Assembly (NCBI GenBank): GCA_033764095.1
Contig: JANRJF010000304.1
Location: forward strand, 1-11,120
Length of the DNA stretch: 11,120 bases
Direction of reading: 5' to 3'
DNA from: JBDTMT01 sp033764095
GTDB lineage: Bacteria > Desulfobacterota > Binatia > HRBIN30 > CADEER01
The notes beneath the pieces are model-generated. The model saw nothing but the letters and a program-made list of their open reading frames with translations. It ran no database searches and was not told the origin of the DNA. Numbering within the stretch: the first letter of the stretch is position 1; the number at the start of each line of letters is the position of its first letter. This document shows positions 1-6,960 of this stretch, one piece after another. The translations under genes and the position numbers were made by a program.

Positions 1-20
1 CGCGACGGCGCGCAGACGCC

Positions 21-1328
21 TCACGGCGCCGTCCCGTCGAGCGCCGCGCGCGCCGCCGCCGCGCGCTCGCGGACGGCGGCGCGATCGAACGGCTCGGGCA
101 GCGCCGCGGCACCGCGCTCGACCATGTCGACGTGGCGGCGCAGCGCGGCGCGATCCCCGTCGCGTCGCGCATGCGTGGCGATCACCTGCAGCGCCTCCAG
201 CAGGCGGATGGTCACCGCGGCGCTGCCGCGGCCGTACTGGCGGATCTGGTTGTACGCGGCGTCGACCACACCGGCGAAGCGCACCGGTTGCAGGATCAGG
301 CGCGGCGTGCCGTCGCCGTCGTCGTGCGCGGCGCCGGGCGGATCCGCCGCCGCCAGGCGACAGAGGCTTTCCGCCAGCCAGTCGACGCAGGCCATGGCGG
401 TGAACGGGTCGTTGATTCCGGGCGACAGCGCGCGCACCGCCACTTCGACCAATTGGCGGACGGCGAACTCGGGATCCTGGGTGGGCGTGCGCTGCGCGCC
501 GATGAGGAACGCGCCGCGCAGCGAGGCCGCGACCGGCTCGGCCCGCGCCGCCGGCCAGGCGTGCGCGATCGCCGCCCCGGCGACGACGAAGTGTCCGGCC
601 CGGCAGGCGAGATGGATGCGCAGATCCTGTGTGCGCGCGAGCCGCAGCAGCGCCGCGCTGTCGATCGCCTGGACGTAGCCGCCGCGCGGTGCGGCCACCC
701 GTGTCGCCTCGCCCTCCGGCGGCGGCGGCGCGCTCGGGCGCCCCGGCCCGTCGGCGGCGCCGGCGAGCTGGGCGTCGATGGCGTCGCACAGCTCGCCGCG
801 CACCGCGGCGATGACGTGGTCGGCCTGGATCGAGACGCTGACGTGATGGATGAAGTAGATCAGCACCATGACCGCGGTCGCCGCCAGGATCAGGGCGACG
901 GTGACGGCGATGTGGGGGACGAACTCCGGCGACCCGCCGCGCACCACGCGCAGGACGACCAGGCAGTACATGAAGGTGGCGATGAAGACGCCGATGACCA
1001 CCTGGTTGCCGGTGTCGCGCATGAAATTGAGCAGCAGCCGCGGCCCGAACTGCGACGAGGTGAGCGCCAGCGCCACCATGGTGATGGAGAACACGACGCC
1101 GGCCACCGTGACCATCGAGCTCGCCACCGCCGACAACAACGCCCGGGCCCCCTCGGCGCTGCCGCTGTAGACCCACGCCGGCACCTCGGCCGCCTGCGCC
1201 ACGGCGCGGTCGAGGGCGATCAACCCCAGGGCCATCGCCACGGCGGCAAGCGTGATCAGCGTCGGAACGAACCAGTAACTCGCACGCAGCCAGAACCACG
1301 CCGTGGTCAGGCGCGGATTCAGCCGCAC
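21..1328 (-). CDS. DUF2254 family predicted membrane protein
   Basis: A 435-residue protein matching the DUF2254 family, whose function is unknown. Four hydrophobic segments lie in the first 170 residues, roughly at 17-40, 64-90, 107-128 and 138-162. The second contains the family-typical stretch VFSITMVALALTSSQFGPRL. A mostly soluble C-terminal part follows, joined by a proline-rich linker (about 200-208). It carries the recognisable blocks GGYVQAID, RTPTQDPEFAVRQL and ALSPGINDPFTA, which are typical of the family. The length is normal for it. The start is a GTG preceded by GAGGA at good spacing. The gene lies about 135 bases downstream of the deacetylase on the same strand, so it may be the last gene of the leftward operon or have its own promoter. 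The family assignment is firm; the role (possibly envelope-associated) is not known. Confidence 0.9.
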   Translation of the reverse strand: MRLNPRLTTAWFWLRASYWFVPTLITLAAVAMALGLIALDRAVAQAAEVPAWVYSGSAEGARALLSAVASSMVTVAGVVFSITMVALALTSSQFGPRLLLNFMRDTGNQVVIGVFIATFMYCLVVLRVVRGGSPEFVPHIAVTVALILAATAVMVLIYFIHHVSVSIQADHVIAAVRGELCDAIDAQLAGAADGPGRPSAPPPPEGEATRVAAPRGGYVQAIDSAALLRLARTQDLRIHLACRAGHFVVAGAAIAHAWPAARAEPVAASLRGAFLIGAQRTPTQDPEFAVRQLVEVAVRALSPGINDPFTAMACVDWLAESLCRLAAADPPGAAHDDGDGTPRLILQPVRFAGVVDAAYNQIRQYGRGSAAVTIRLLEALQVIATHARRDGDRAALRRHVDMVERGAAALPEPFDRAAVRERAAAARAALDGTAP

Positions 1329-1463
1329 GCGCGCGTCCTCGCCGCCGCGCCGCCGCGGGACGCCGGCAGAGATGGGCCGCTGCGCCGCATGCCGTCATTC
1401 ATGCCCGGCCGAACGATTCCGGCAAGTCCGGGTGGGGCGCCGGCGGTGCACGGGGTGGGCGGC
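1329..1463. other. Intergenic gap between deacetylase and DUF2254 genes
   Basis: This stretch of about 135 bases separates two genes on the minus strand. The only clear signal is the ribosome binding site of the DUF2254 gene (GAGGA just upstream of its GTG). I see no convincing -35/-10 pair and no hairpin followed by a T run. Read-through from the operon upstream therefore remains possible. Confidence 0.5.
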
Positions 1464-2264
1464 TCAGGCATCGCTCAAGCCGGTGCAGAACGCCGCGGCG
1501 GTCGCGGCCGCATGACGCCCCGCGCTCCACGCGAGCCAGGCGTCGAGCGCGGCGACGAAGCGGGCGCCGGTACGCACCGCCAGCCAGCTGGGAGCGCCGA
1601 AGCGACCGATCGGCAGCGCCTCCCAGGGATGAAAGTAGAGGTGCAGGTAGGGGGCGCCGTGGCCGGCGGCGCGCGTCGCCAGCGGCGCGAGAGACGGCCC
1701 CATGGCGCGGAACCAGATGAACGAGACCGGCCAGCGCAGCACCGGGACGACCGAGATCGGCAGGCGCCAGACGCCGTCCTCGCGCCAGGGGCGGCGTGGC
1801 CAGCGCAGGCCATTGTAGCGGCGTGGCACCCAGGTCGGGTGCGGCGAAGCGTCGTAGCGGAAGCCGGCCGCACGCACGCGTGCCAGCGGGCAGGGGCGCA
1901 GGTGGGGGGTGCGTACGCCGTGCGCCGGCTGGCCGCTGGCCAGCTGGACCAGGGCGCGCGCCCGTTGCAGTCGCGCCACCGCCGTCGCCGCGTCGAGCGC
2001 GCCGTAGTCGTCGCCGTGCTCGAGGCCGTGCACTCCCACCTCGTGGCCCGCCTCCGTCAGGCGGCGGAGCCACTCGGGCCGCTGTGCGGCGAAGCAGCCA
2101 GTGGCGAAGAACGTGGCGACCACCGCGTGGCGCGCCAGCACCGGCAGCAGCGCGTCGAGCCCCGCCGCGGTGACGTCGAGCGCGGCCTCCGGGGGGAGCG
2201 GCCGGCCCCACTCGGCCGGCAGATCGAACTCCTCGACGTCGAAGGTCAGCAGCAGCGGCTTCAC
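1464..2264 (-). CDS. Polysaccharide deacetylase (NodB-like, carbohydrate esterase 4 type)
   Basis: A 266-residue protein of the NodB-homology fold, whose members remove N-acetyl (or similar) groups from sugars using a divalent metal. Visible motifs are TFDVEEFD at residues 7-14 (catalytic/metal Asp in motif 1), ATFFATGCFA at 50-59, the metal-binding HGLEH at 79-83 within HEVGVHGLEHGDD, VRTPH at 117-121 (motif 3), and LYFHPWE at 209-215, where the His is the usual late catalytic residue. There is no obvious signal peptide or membrane segment, so it may act in the cytoplasm on a lipid-linked or nucleotide sugar, or lie inside-facing. The GTG start at 2264 is chosen because it has a GGAG site six bases upstream, begins just before motif 1, and overlaps the methyltransferase stop as GTGA. 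The TFDVE variant resembles deacetylases found in exopolysaccharide clusters. The substrate is unknown. Confidence 0.9.
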   Translation of the reverse strand: MKPLLLTFDVEEFDLPAEWGRPLPPEAALDVTAAGLDALLPVLARHAVVATFFATGCFAAQRPEWLRRLTEAGHEVGVHGLEHGDDYGALDAATAVARLQRARALVQLASGQPAHGVRTPHLRPCPLARVRAAGFRYDASPHPTWVPRRYNGLRWPRRPWREDGVWRLPISVVPVLRWPVSFIWFRAMGPSLAPLATRAAGHGAPYLHLYFHPWEALPIGRFGAPSWLAVRTGARFVAALDAWLAWSAGRHAAATAAAFCTGLSDA

Positions 2265-2863
2265 GCGCGGCTCCGCGGCTGTGTCACGCAGACGCTCGAC
2301 AGCCAGCCGTGGCGCCACCTGGCGTCGGGCCCCAGGCCGGCCGCGCAGAGCAGTTCGCACATCTCGCCGACCGCGAACAGCCGGATCGGCAGGCCGTGCG
2401 AGCGATGGTAGGCCGCGTACAGGTGGCCGAGCGCCGCGCGGCGCGGGAAGAGAAGGCCGACGCGGCCGCCCGGCCGGAGGGTGGCGGCCAGTTCGCGCAA
2501 CGCCGCGGCCGGCCGCGCGGCGAATTCCAACGCGCCGATGCAGAGCGCCCAGTCGAAGCCGGGGCGGACGCCGAGCGCCTCGAAATCCTGCACGACCGCC
2601 GCGATGCCGCGCCGCGCCACATGGCGCGCCATCGCCGGAACCAGGTCGACGGCCAGCACCTCGGCATGCTGATCGCGCGCCCACGCCGCGATGGCGCCGT
2701 CGCCGCAGCCGACGTCGAGCACGCGGTCTCCCGGACGGATGTGCACCAGCGCGCGCACCGCCTGCTGCTCGGCGGCGCGCAGCGCGCCGAGGGGCCAGCG
2801 CGCCCGCCGGCGGTCATAGCCGGTCGCCACCGTGGCGAAGTGCTGCGCCGCGGCACGCGTCAC
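2261..2863 (-). CDS. Class I SAM-dependent methyltransferase
   Basis: A 200-residue protein with a Rossmann-type methyltransferase fold. SAM-binding motif I is VLDVGCGDG at residues 48-56, the acidic end of strand 2 is AVDLVPAM around D73, and D93 and DWALCIGALEF (104-114) fit motifs II-III/IV. LRPGGRVGLLFPRR is the usual post-IV strand. There is no signal or membrane segment, so it is cytoplasmic. The start is GTG at 2863, with GAGG seven bases upstream inside the HEAT gene, and it overlaps that gene's stop as GTGA. Its own stop overlaps the deacetylase start in the same way. The context suggests methylation of a sugar or lipid carrier intermediate in the same pathway, but the sequence does not reveal the acceptor. 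Small-molecule, polyketide or quinone methyltransferases share these motifs. Confidence 0.9.
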   Translation of the reverse strand: MTRAAAQHFATVATGYDRRRARWPLGALRAAEQQAVRALVHIRPGDRVLDVGCGDGAIAAWARDQHAEVLAVDLVPAMARHVARRGIAAVVQDFEALGVRPGFDWALCIGALEFAARPAAALRELAATLRPGGRVGLLFPRRAALGHLYAAYHRSHGLPIRLFAVGEMCELLCAAGLGPDARWRHGWLSSVCVTQPRSRA

Positions 2864-3720
2864 GGCGGTGCCTCGGCGTCGGTTACCAGCAGGACGGCGC
2901 GCGCCGCGGCCGCGCGGACCTCCGGGTCGGGGTCGCCGAGCATCGGCGCCACCGCCGGCAGCAACTCGCGTCGCGGGATCAGCGCGGCGAGCCGCAGCGC
3001 CACGACGCGTTCGTCGCTGCGCGCCGTCTTCAGCCGGCGGCGGACGATGCCCACCGCGGACCGGTCGCCGAGCGCGACCAGCGCCAGCACCGCCTCCTGC
3101 TGCACCGACGGCGCCGGATCGTCGACCGCGTGGCGCAGCGTCGGAACCGCGCCGGTCGCCTGCCAGGCGCGCAGCGTGCGAATGGCCAGCACGCGCAGGT
3201 CGGGGTCGCGGTCCTCGCCTGCCAGCACCAGCAGGCGCGGCACCAGGGCGGCGTCGGCGCGCGGCGCCAGCGCGCGCAGGGCGCGCACGCGCACCGTGCG
3301 GAAGGGCGAATCCAGCGCCGCGATGAACTCGTCGCGGCTGCCGATCGGATCGGACTGCGCGAGGATCTCGAGCGCCAGCGCTTCTTCGTAGCGGCTGCCG
3401 CTGCGCAGTTGGGTGCGCGCCGGCGCGACGAAGGACGGGTCGTGCAGCGTGCGCGCCGCGCGCATGCCGGCCCAGCGCTCAAAGGAGTCCTCGCTGGCGA
3501 TGGCGCGCGCGAGCAGCGCCCGCGCCAGCGCGGCGACGGCCGCCGGGTCGCCGCCCTGCTCGGCCTCGACGAGGCGCTGGTAGGCATCGGCAAATCGCCC
3601 GTCGCGCACCAACGCGATCGCGTCCGGTCCGGGCTCGGCCGGCGGCGGGCCGCCGTCGTCGCCCGCCGCGACGCCGGCGAACAGCAGCGCGGCGGCGATC
3701 AGTGCACGGTGCTGCGGCAT
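2860..3720 (-). CDS. Exported HEAT-repeat protein
   Basis: A 286-residue protein beginning with a short signal peptide: a hydrophobic core at about residues 6-19 ending in GVAAGDD. A TPR-like or helical stretch (31-105) follows, then about five to six HEAT/PBS-lyase-like helical repeats between about 111 and 281, with the typical DP.LRVLAIRTL and DP.PSVQQEAVLALVALGD patterns. Such proteins are scaffolds; no catalytic residue is visible. The ATG start at 3720 is well supported: GGGAGG lies a few bases upstream, inside the end of the glycosyltransferase gene, with which it overlaps by 22 bases in another frame. Its stop overlaps the methyltransferase start (GTGA). Position suggests a periplasmic or outer-membrane partner of the glycan pathway. 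That role is inferred only from the neighbours. Confidence 0.88.
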   Translation of the reverse strand: MPQHRALIAAALLFAGVAAGDDGGPPPAEPGPDAIALVRDGRFADAYQRLVEAEQGGDPAAVAALARALLARAIASEDSFERWAGMRAARTLHDPSFVAPARTQLRSGSRYEEALALEILAQSDPIGSRDEFIAALDSPFRTVRVRALRALAPRADAALVPRLLVLAGEDRDPDLRVLAIRTLRAWQATGAVPTLRHAVDDPAPSVQQEAVLALVALGDRSAVGIVRRRLKTARSDERVVALRLAALIPRRELLPAVAPMLGDPDPEVRAAAARAVLLVTDAEAPP

Positions 3721-6194
3721 CCGTCCTCCCGTGTGCAGCGATACAGCACCATCTGGCGCCGGCCGTCCTCTTCGACCACCTCGCGCTCGGCGCCCGGGAA
3801 GCGATCGCTGATTTCGGTGCCGATGCCCCCTGGATCGCCTTGCAGGACGAAGATCGCATCGCGCGCGAGGCGCTCCGGAAGGTCCTGTTCGGTGAAGCCC
3901 GACACGGTGCGCGCGTGCGCGCCGAAGAGCGCGAAGATCGGCGAGTCGGCGAGCAGGAACGGCCCGGTGAAGAGATAGTAGTCGAGGTCCGCGCCGCTGC
4001 GCTCCATGACCCGCAGCACGTCCCACTCGCGCGGCATCTGGCGCATCTGCGCAATGAACCGCTCGTAGCCGGCGAGGTTGAAGACCCCGCCGGCGAGCAC
4101 CAGCGCGGCGCCGGCGGCGAGCACCCACGCGCCCGACAGCCGCCTGGCGCGGCGCAGCAGCGCCAGCAGCGCGACGGCCGCCAGCAGGTACGGCACCGGG
4201 AACAGGATGATGAGGCGGGTGTACGAGGGCGGGTCGAGGATCAGCACGCTGCCGAATACCAGCCCGAGCAGCGTCCACAGCAGCAGCAGCCGATAGCGCG
4301 CGCGCCCGGCGCGGCGCAGCGCCAGGCCCAGCCCGAGCGCCGCCAGCAGCGCGATCCACGGCGCCAGCAGCGGCTGCCCGGTGCCGTACTGGCTGCTGGT
4401 GTCGCCGAGCGTCGCGAAGCCCTGCAGGGTGCGCCGGCTCTGCTCCCACAGCACCGCCGCCGGCGCGGTGGTGCCGAGGGTCGCTTCGACGTGGCCGGCA
4501 TTCTCGTCCGCCAGCACCCACACCTCGGCGCTGCGATCCTCGAACAGCAGCTCCGGCGCCATGGCGTAGTTGAGCGCCAGCGGCAGCAGCGCGACGAACA
4601 GGCCGGCGGCGAACCAGCCGCCCAGCCGCAGCGCCAGGCGCCGCCGCCGCCCCAGCCCCTGCAGCGCCAGGAAGGCGACCGCCACCATCGGCGCCAGCCG
4701 GCCGGCGGTGTACGAGTAGCAGGCCAGGCCGGCGATCATGCCGGCGGCGCTCGCGGCAAACGGGCTGCCGCGGCGCCACGCCGCGGCGAGCGCCGCAAAC
4801 GCCGCGAGGACGTAGAAGAGCGTCTGGATGTTCCACAGTCCAATGCGGCTGAAATGGATCGCGGCGTGCGACACCGCGAACAGGGCGCAGGTGAGCAGGG
4901 CGGCGCGGCTGCCGAACCAGAGGCGCGCCAACGCGTACAGCGGCACCAGGCAGAGCGTGCCGATCAGTGCCGATGGCAGGCGCAGCCCGAGCACCGAGAC
5001 CCCGGCCAACGCGAAACTGCCCGCGTACGGCAGGAAGCTCAGGTACGGCGTGTGGTACCAGGGCGAGAAGTCGAACGCATCGCGCACGCTGCCGCCGAGC
5101 AGCGCCAAGCCGCGCAACCCGCACTCGGCGGAATCGATGTGCACCATCGGTGGCAGAGCGTCGAGTCGCGCCAGGCGCAGCACCGCGGCCAGCCCGAGGA
5201 TGAGCGCGAAGAGCCCCGCCTCGGCCGGTGAGCGGAACCAACGCAGCCGAGGGCGGACCGGGGTGGCGCGGCGTGCGCCCAGTGCCAACCCCAGCAGCGC
5301 CAGCAGCCAAGCCGCCAGCGCCAGGCGTCCGTCGCTGCCGGTCAGCCGCGCCAGCACCAGGCCGGTGAGACTGAGCGCCAGCACCACCGCCAGCGCCGCC
5401 GGCGGCACCGCGCGCGCGAGCCGCTCGCCGAGCGCGTCGCCGGACGGCATGCGGCCGAGCGACGCCAGCCGCAGGCGCGCCAGGTCGCGCAGCACGCCGA
5501 GCGTGTCGAGCGCGAAGCGCACCGTCGTGGGCTCGCTGTCGTAGCGGTACCAGACGCCGATCTCGCCGATGCGCAACCCCAGGCGCCGGGCGCGAAACAA
5601 CAGGCCGAGGTCGAAGCCGAAGCCGCGCGGCAGCGGCGCCGCAAAGAGGCGCGCCGCGGTTTCGGCGCGGAATCCCTTGAAGCCCGCCTGCGTGTCGTGC
5701 AGGCCGGGCAGGAGCAGCAGGCGCACCAGCCAGTTGAACAGGCGACCGGCAAGGTGGCGGGTGTACAGGTAGCGGAAGAAGGACGGCCGGATCACGTAGC
5801 GCGACTCGCGATGTACGCGGCTGGCGATCGCGACGTCGGCGCCGGCGTCGAGCGCCGCCTCGATGGCGTCCACCTGTCCCGGCGGGTAGGCGAGGTCGGC
5901 GTCGGTGAAGACGATCGTCGCGCCGCGCGCCGCCGCGACGCCGCTGGCCACCGCGGCGCCCTTGCCCCGGTTGCGCGCATGGCGCAGGACGCGCACCGGC
6001 AGGCGTGCGACGGCCACGGCGCGGCAGAGCGCGTCGTGCGTCGCGTCGCGGCTGCCGTCGTCGATGAGGATCAACTCGACGCCGCCAGGACGATCGGCGA
6101 AGCAGCGATCGAGCTCGCGGATCGACGCCTCGATGAACGCGGCACCGTTGTACACCGGGACGACCATCGAGAGGCGAGGCCGTGGCGTCGTCAC
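3699..6194 (-). CDS. Fused GT2 glycosyltransferase / GT-C (family 39-like) membrane glycosyltransferase
   Basis: An 831-residue protein with two enzyme modules. Residues 6-245 form a GT2 GT-A domain of the dolichyl-phosphate-sugar synthase type: VVPVYNG (11-17), DDGS (45-48), NRGKGAA (75-81), the metal-binding DAD (98-100) and DTQAGFKGF (167-175). This family makes polyprenyl-phosphate-linked glucose or mannose from a nucleotide sugar. From about 260 a polytopic GT-C region follows with roughly 10-12 membrane helices, resembling PMT/ArnT-like family 39 transferases, then a soluble C-terminal tail. The expected acidic first-loop site reads HIDSAECG (352-359). The protein could make and then use a lipid-linked sugar; that is an inference. 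The start is uncertain: GTG 6194 is preferred from the domain boundary, GTG 6215 is in frame and close to the predicted transcription start, and neither has a clear ribosome binding site. It heads the leftward operon. Confidence 0.9.
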   Translation of the reverse strand: MTTPRPRLSMVVPVYNGAAFIEASIRELDRCFADRPGGVELILIDDGSRDATHDALCRAVAVARLPVRVLRHARNRGKGAAVASGVAAARGATIVFTDADLAYPPGQVDAIEAALDAGADVAIASRVHRESRYVIRPSFFRYLYTRHLAGRLFNWLVRLLLLPGLHDTQAGFKGFRAETAARLFAAPLPRGFGFDLGLLFRARRLGLRIGEIGVWYRYDSEPTTVRFALDTLGVLRDLARLRLASLGRMPSGDALGERLARAVPPAALAVVLALSLTGLVLARLTGSDGRLALAAWLLALLGLALGARRATPVRPRLRWFRSPAEAGLFALILGLAAVLRLARLDALPPMVHIDSAECGLRGLALLGGSVRDAFDFSPWYHTPYLSFLPYAGSFALAGVSVLGLRLPSALIGTLCLVPLYALARLWFGSRAALLTCALFAVSHAAIHFSRIGLWNIQTLFYVLAAFAALAAAWRRGSPFAASAAGMIAGLACYSYTAGRLAPMVAVAFLALQGLGRRRRLALRLGGWFAAGLFVALLPLALNYAMAPELLFEDRSAEVWVLADENAGHVEATLGTTAPAAVLWEQSRRTLQGFATLGDTSSQYGTGQPLLAPWIALLAALGLGLALRRAGRARYRLLLLWTLLGLVFGSVLILDPPSYTRLIILFPVPYLLAAVALLALLRRARRLSGAWVLAAGAALVLAGGVFNLAGYERFIAQMRQMPREWDVLRVMERSGADLDYYLFTGPFLLADSPIFALFGAHARTVSGFTEQDLPERLARDAIFVLQGDPGGIGTEISDRFPGAEREVVEEDGRRQMVLYRCTREDGCRSTVH

Positions 6195-6224
6195 CTGCGG
6201 GCGCTGGAGGCTCACGCGTGCGGC

Positions 6225-6254
6225 ATCAGAACGGTCGCGACTCGCGGTTGTCAA
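6225..6254 (-). promoter_or_regulatory. Sigma70-type promoter for the leftward glycan operon
   Basis: On the minus strand a perfect TTGACA (6249-6254) is followed, after 18 bases, by TCTGAT (6225-6230), a 4/6 match to the -10 box. An eight-base A run lies directly upstream of the -35 (6256-6263) and could act as an UP element. In such GC-rich DNA this is the only convincing promoter of its kind in the window. Transcription would start near 6218, only a few bases before the in-frame GTG at 6215 and about 24 before GTG 6194. Confidence 0.6.
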
Positions 6255-6293
6255 ATTTTTTTTCCGCACGCGGCGCGATGCGAAGCGGGTCGG

Positions 6294-6320
6294 ATGTCGC
6301 AGATGTTTCAACATGTCGCA
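6294..6320. repeat. Palindrome flanked by direct repeats; candidate operator or enhancer
   Basis: ATGTCGCA occurs at 6294-6301 and again at 6313-6320. Between and overlapping them lies the perfect palindrome ATGTTTCAACAT (6303-6314, five-base arms around TC). It lies between the divergent genes, some 90 bases upstream of the predicted leftward transcription start and about 78 bases upstream of the sigma54-like -24 element on the plus strand. That is a typical distance for an activator or repressor site. The binding protein is unknown. Confidence 0.4.
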
Positions 6321-6384
6321 CCAGCAGAAACGCAACGGGGCGGGGCGGCGCGCTGGATCCCCGGCGGGGTCACGGCGGCGCGCT

Positions 6385-6400
6385 TGGTACGCATCGTGCG
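6385..6400 (+). promoter_or_regulatory. Possible sigma54 -24/-12 promoter upstream of the STN-domain gene
   Basis: TGGTACG, four bases, then GTGCG keeps the invariant GG and GC of sigma54 promoters ten bases apart and matches about 9 of 12 consensus positions (TGGCACG-N4-TTGCW). The expected transcription start would fall almost at the ATG at 6413, giving a leaderless or very short leader, which is unusual. In GC-rich DNA chance matches are common, so this is a weak call. Confidence 0.22.
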
Positions 6401-6412
6401 AAGCCGCGATGC

Positions 6413-6847
6413 ATGGAGCGACGATGGAATTTCTCGACGGTCGGAGGTGCAGTGCTACTGGGCGTCATGCTGGTCGGGGCGTCGGCGGCAGGCGCGGCGG
6501 TGGTGCGGGTCGAGGCCGCCGGCGAGGCGGGAATCGCGCTCGAGGCGCGCGGCGCGTCGATCGGTGCGACGCTCGACGCGTTGGCCCGGGAGTTGGGATT
6601 CGACGTGTGGCTCGACGATCGCCAGCCCCGCGCGCCGGTGACGATTCGCCTGCAGGAGGCCTCGCTCGAGGCGCTGCTGCGCGAGCTCTTGCGCGGCCGC
6701 AACTTCGCGCTGGTCTACGACGCCGCCGGTGCAGTCGATCAGGTGATCGTGTTGGCGCCGTCGAAGCCGGGCAGCGGTCGGCCCGCGCCGCCGCCCCGCC
6801 GCGCCAAGGTCGCGCGCCCGCGCCTGGTGCAGACGGTGATCCGCTGA
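6413..6847 (+). CDS. Small exported protein with a secretin/TonB N-terminal (STN)-like domain
   Basis: A 144-residue protein with a signal peptide: MERRWN, a hydrophobic core at about residues 10-22 and a likely cleavage after GASAAGA. The mature part, about residues 30-112, reads as an STN-type domain (PF07660-like): IALEARGASIGATLDALARE, then FDVWLDD, VTIRLQEASLEALLRELLRG and FALVYDAAGAVDQVIVL. This two-lobed pattern normally sits at the N terminus of secretins, TonB-dependent receptors or FecR-signalling proteins. Here it stands alone, followed only by a basic, proline-rich tail (PGSGRPAPPPRRAK). ATG 6413 is chosen because it gives a complete signal peptide; the ribosome binding site is weak. 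It would be periplasmic. Similar short stand-alone STN proteins exist, but their roles are poorly known. Confidence 0.75.
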   Translation: MERRWNFSTVGGAVLLGVMLVGASAAGAAVVRVEAAGEAGIALEARGASIGATLDALARELGFDVWLDDRQPRAPVTIRLQEASLEALLRELLRGRNFALVYDAAGAVDQVIVLAPSKPGSGRPAPPPRRAKVARPRLVQTVIR

Positions 6848-6869
6848 GGTCGGTGGGTCGGCAGCGGCG

Positions 6870-6888
6870 GCGTGCAGGGGCTGCACGC
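6870..6888 (+). other. Seven-base-pair stem-loop between two plus-strand genes
   Basis: GCGTGCA and TGCACGC pair perfectly around a GGGGC loop, 23 bases after the stop of the STN-domain gene. No T run follows, so it is not a canonical terminator. It could be an mRNA end or processing structure. The rest of the gap to 6960 is highly GC-rich with further self-complementary GGCGCC blocks. Confidence 0.35.
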
Positions 6889-6960
6889 GGAGCGGTGCCG
6901 GACGGCGCCGGCTGCCGGGACGCGGCGCCGGGCGCCGCCGCGGGCCGCGTCCGCCACCTG

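Noticed and set aside
132..2411. A 759-codon open frame on the plus strand
   Set aside because: It runs antisense to the DUF2254, deacetylase and methyltransferase genes, is extremely rich in Arg, Ala, Gly and Gln, and shows no domain. Long stop-free shadows are expected in DNA this GC-rich.
2265..2684. Upstream extension of the deacetylase frame
   Set aside because: These 140 codons shadow the methyltransferase in another frame. GTG 2264 begins right before the catalytic motif and has a ribosome binding site.
2101..3978. Long plus-strand open frame over the methyltransferase and HEAT genes
   Set aside because: Arg/Ser/Ala-rich with no recognisable domain, and it opposes three genes with good motifs and overlapping starts.
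3721..5310. Upstream extension of the HEAT frame to position 5310
   Set aside because: The added residues are an out-of-frame shadow of the GT-C coding sequence. The ATG at 3720 has a strong ribosome binding site and begins a signal peptide.
6195..6335. Longer start of the glycosyltransferase at TTG 6335 or ATG 6314
   Set aside because: The extra residues have no domain character, would cross the predicted promoter and A tract, and lack a ribosome binding site.
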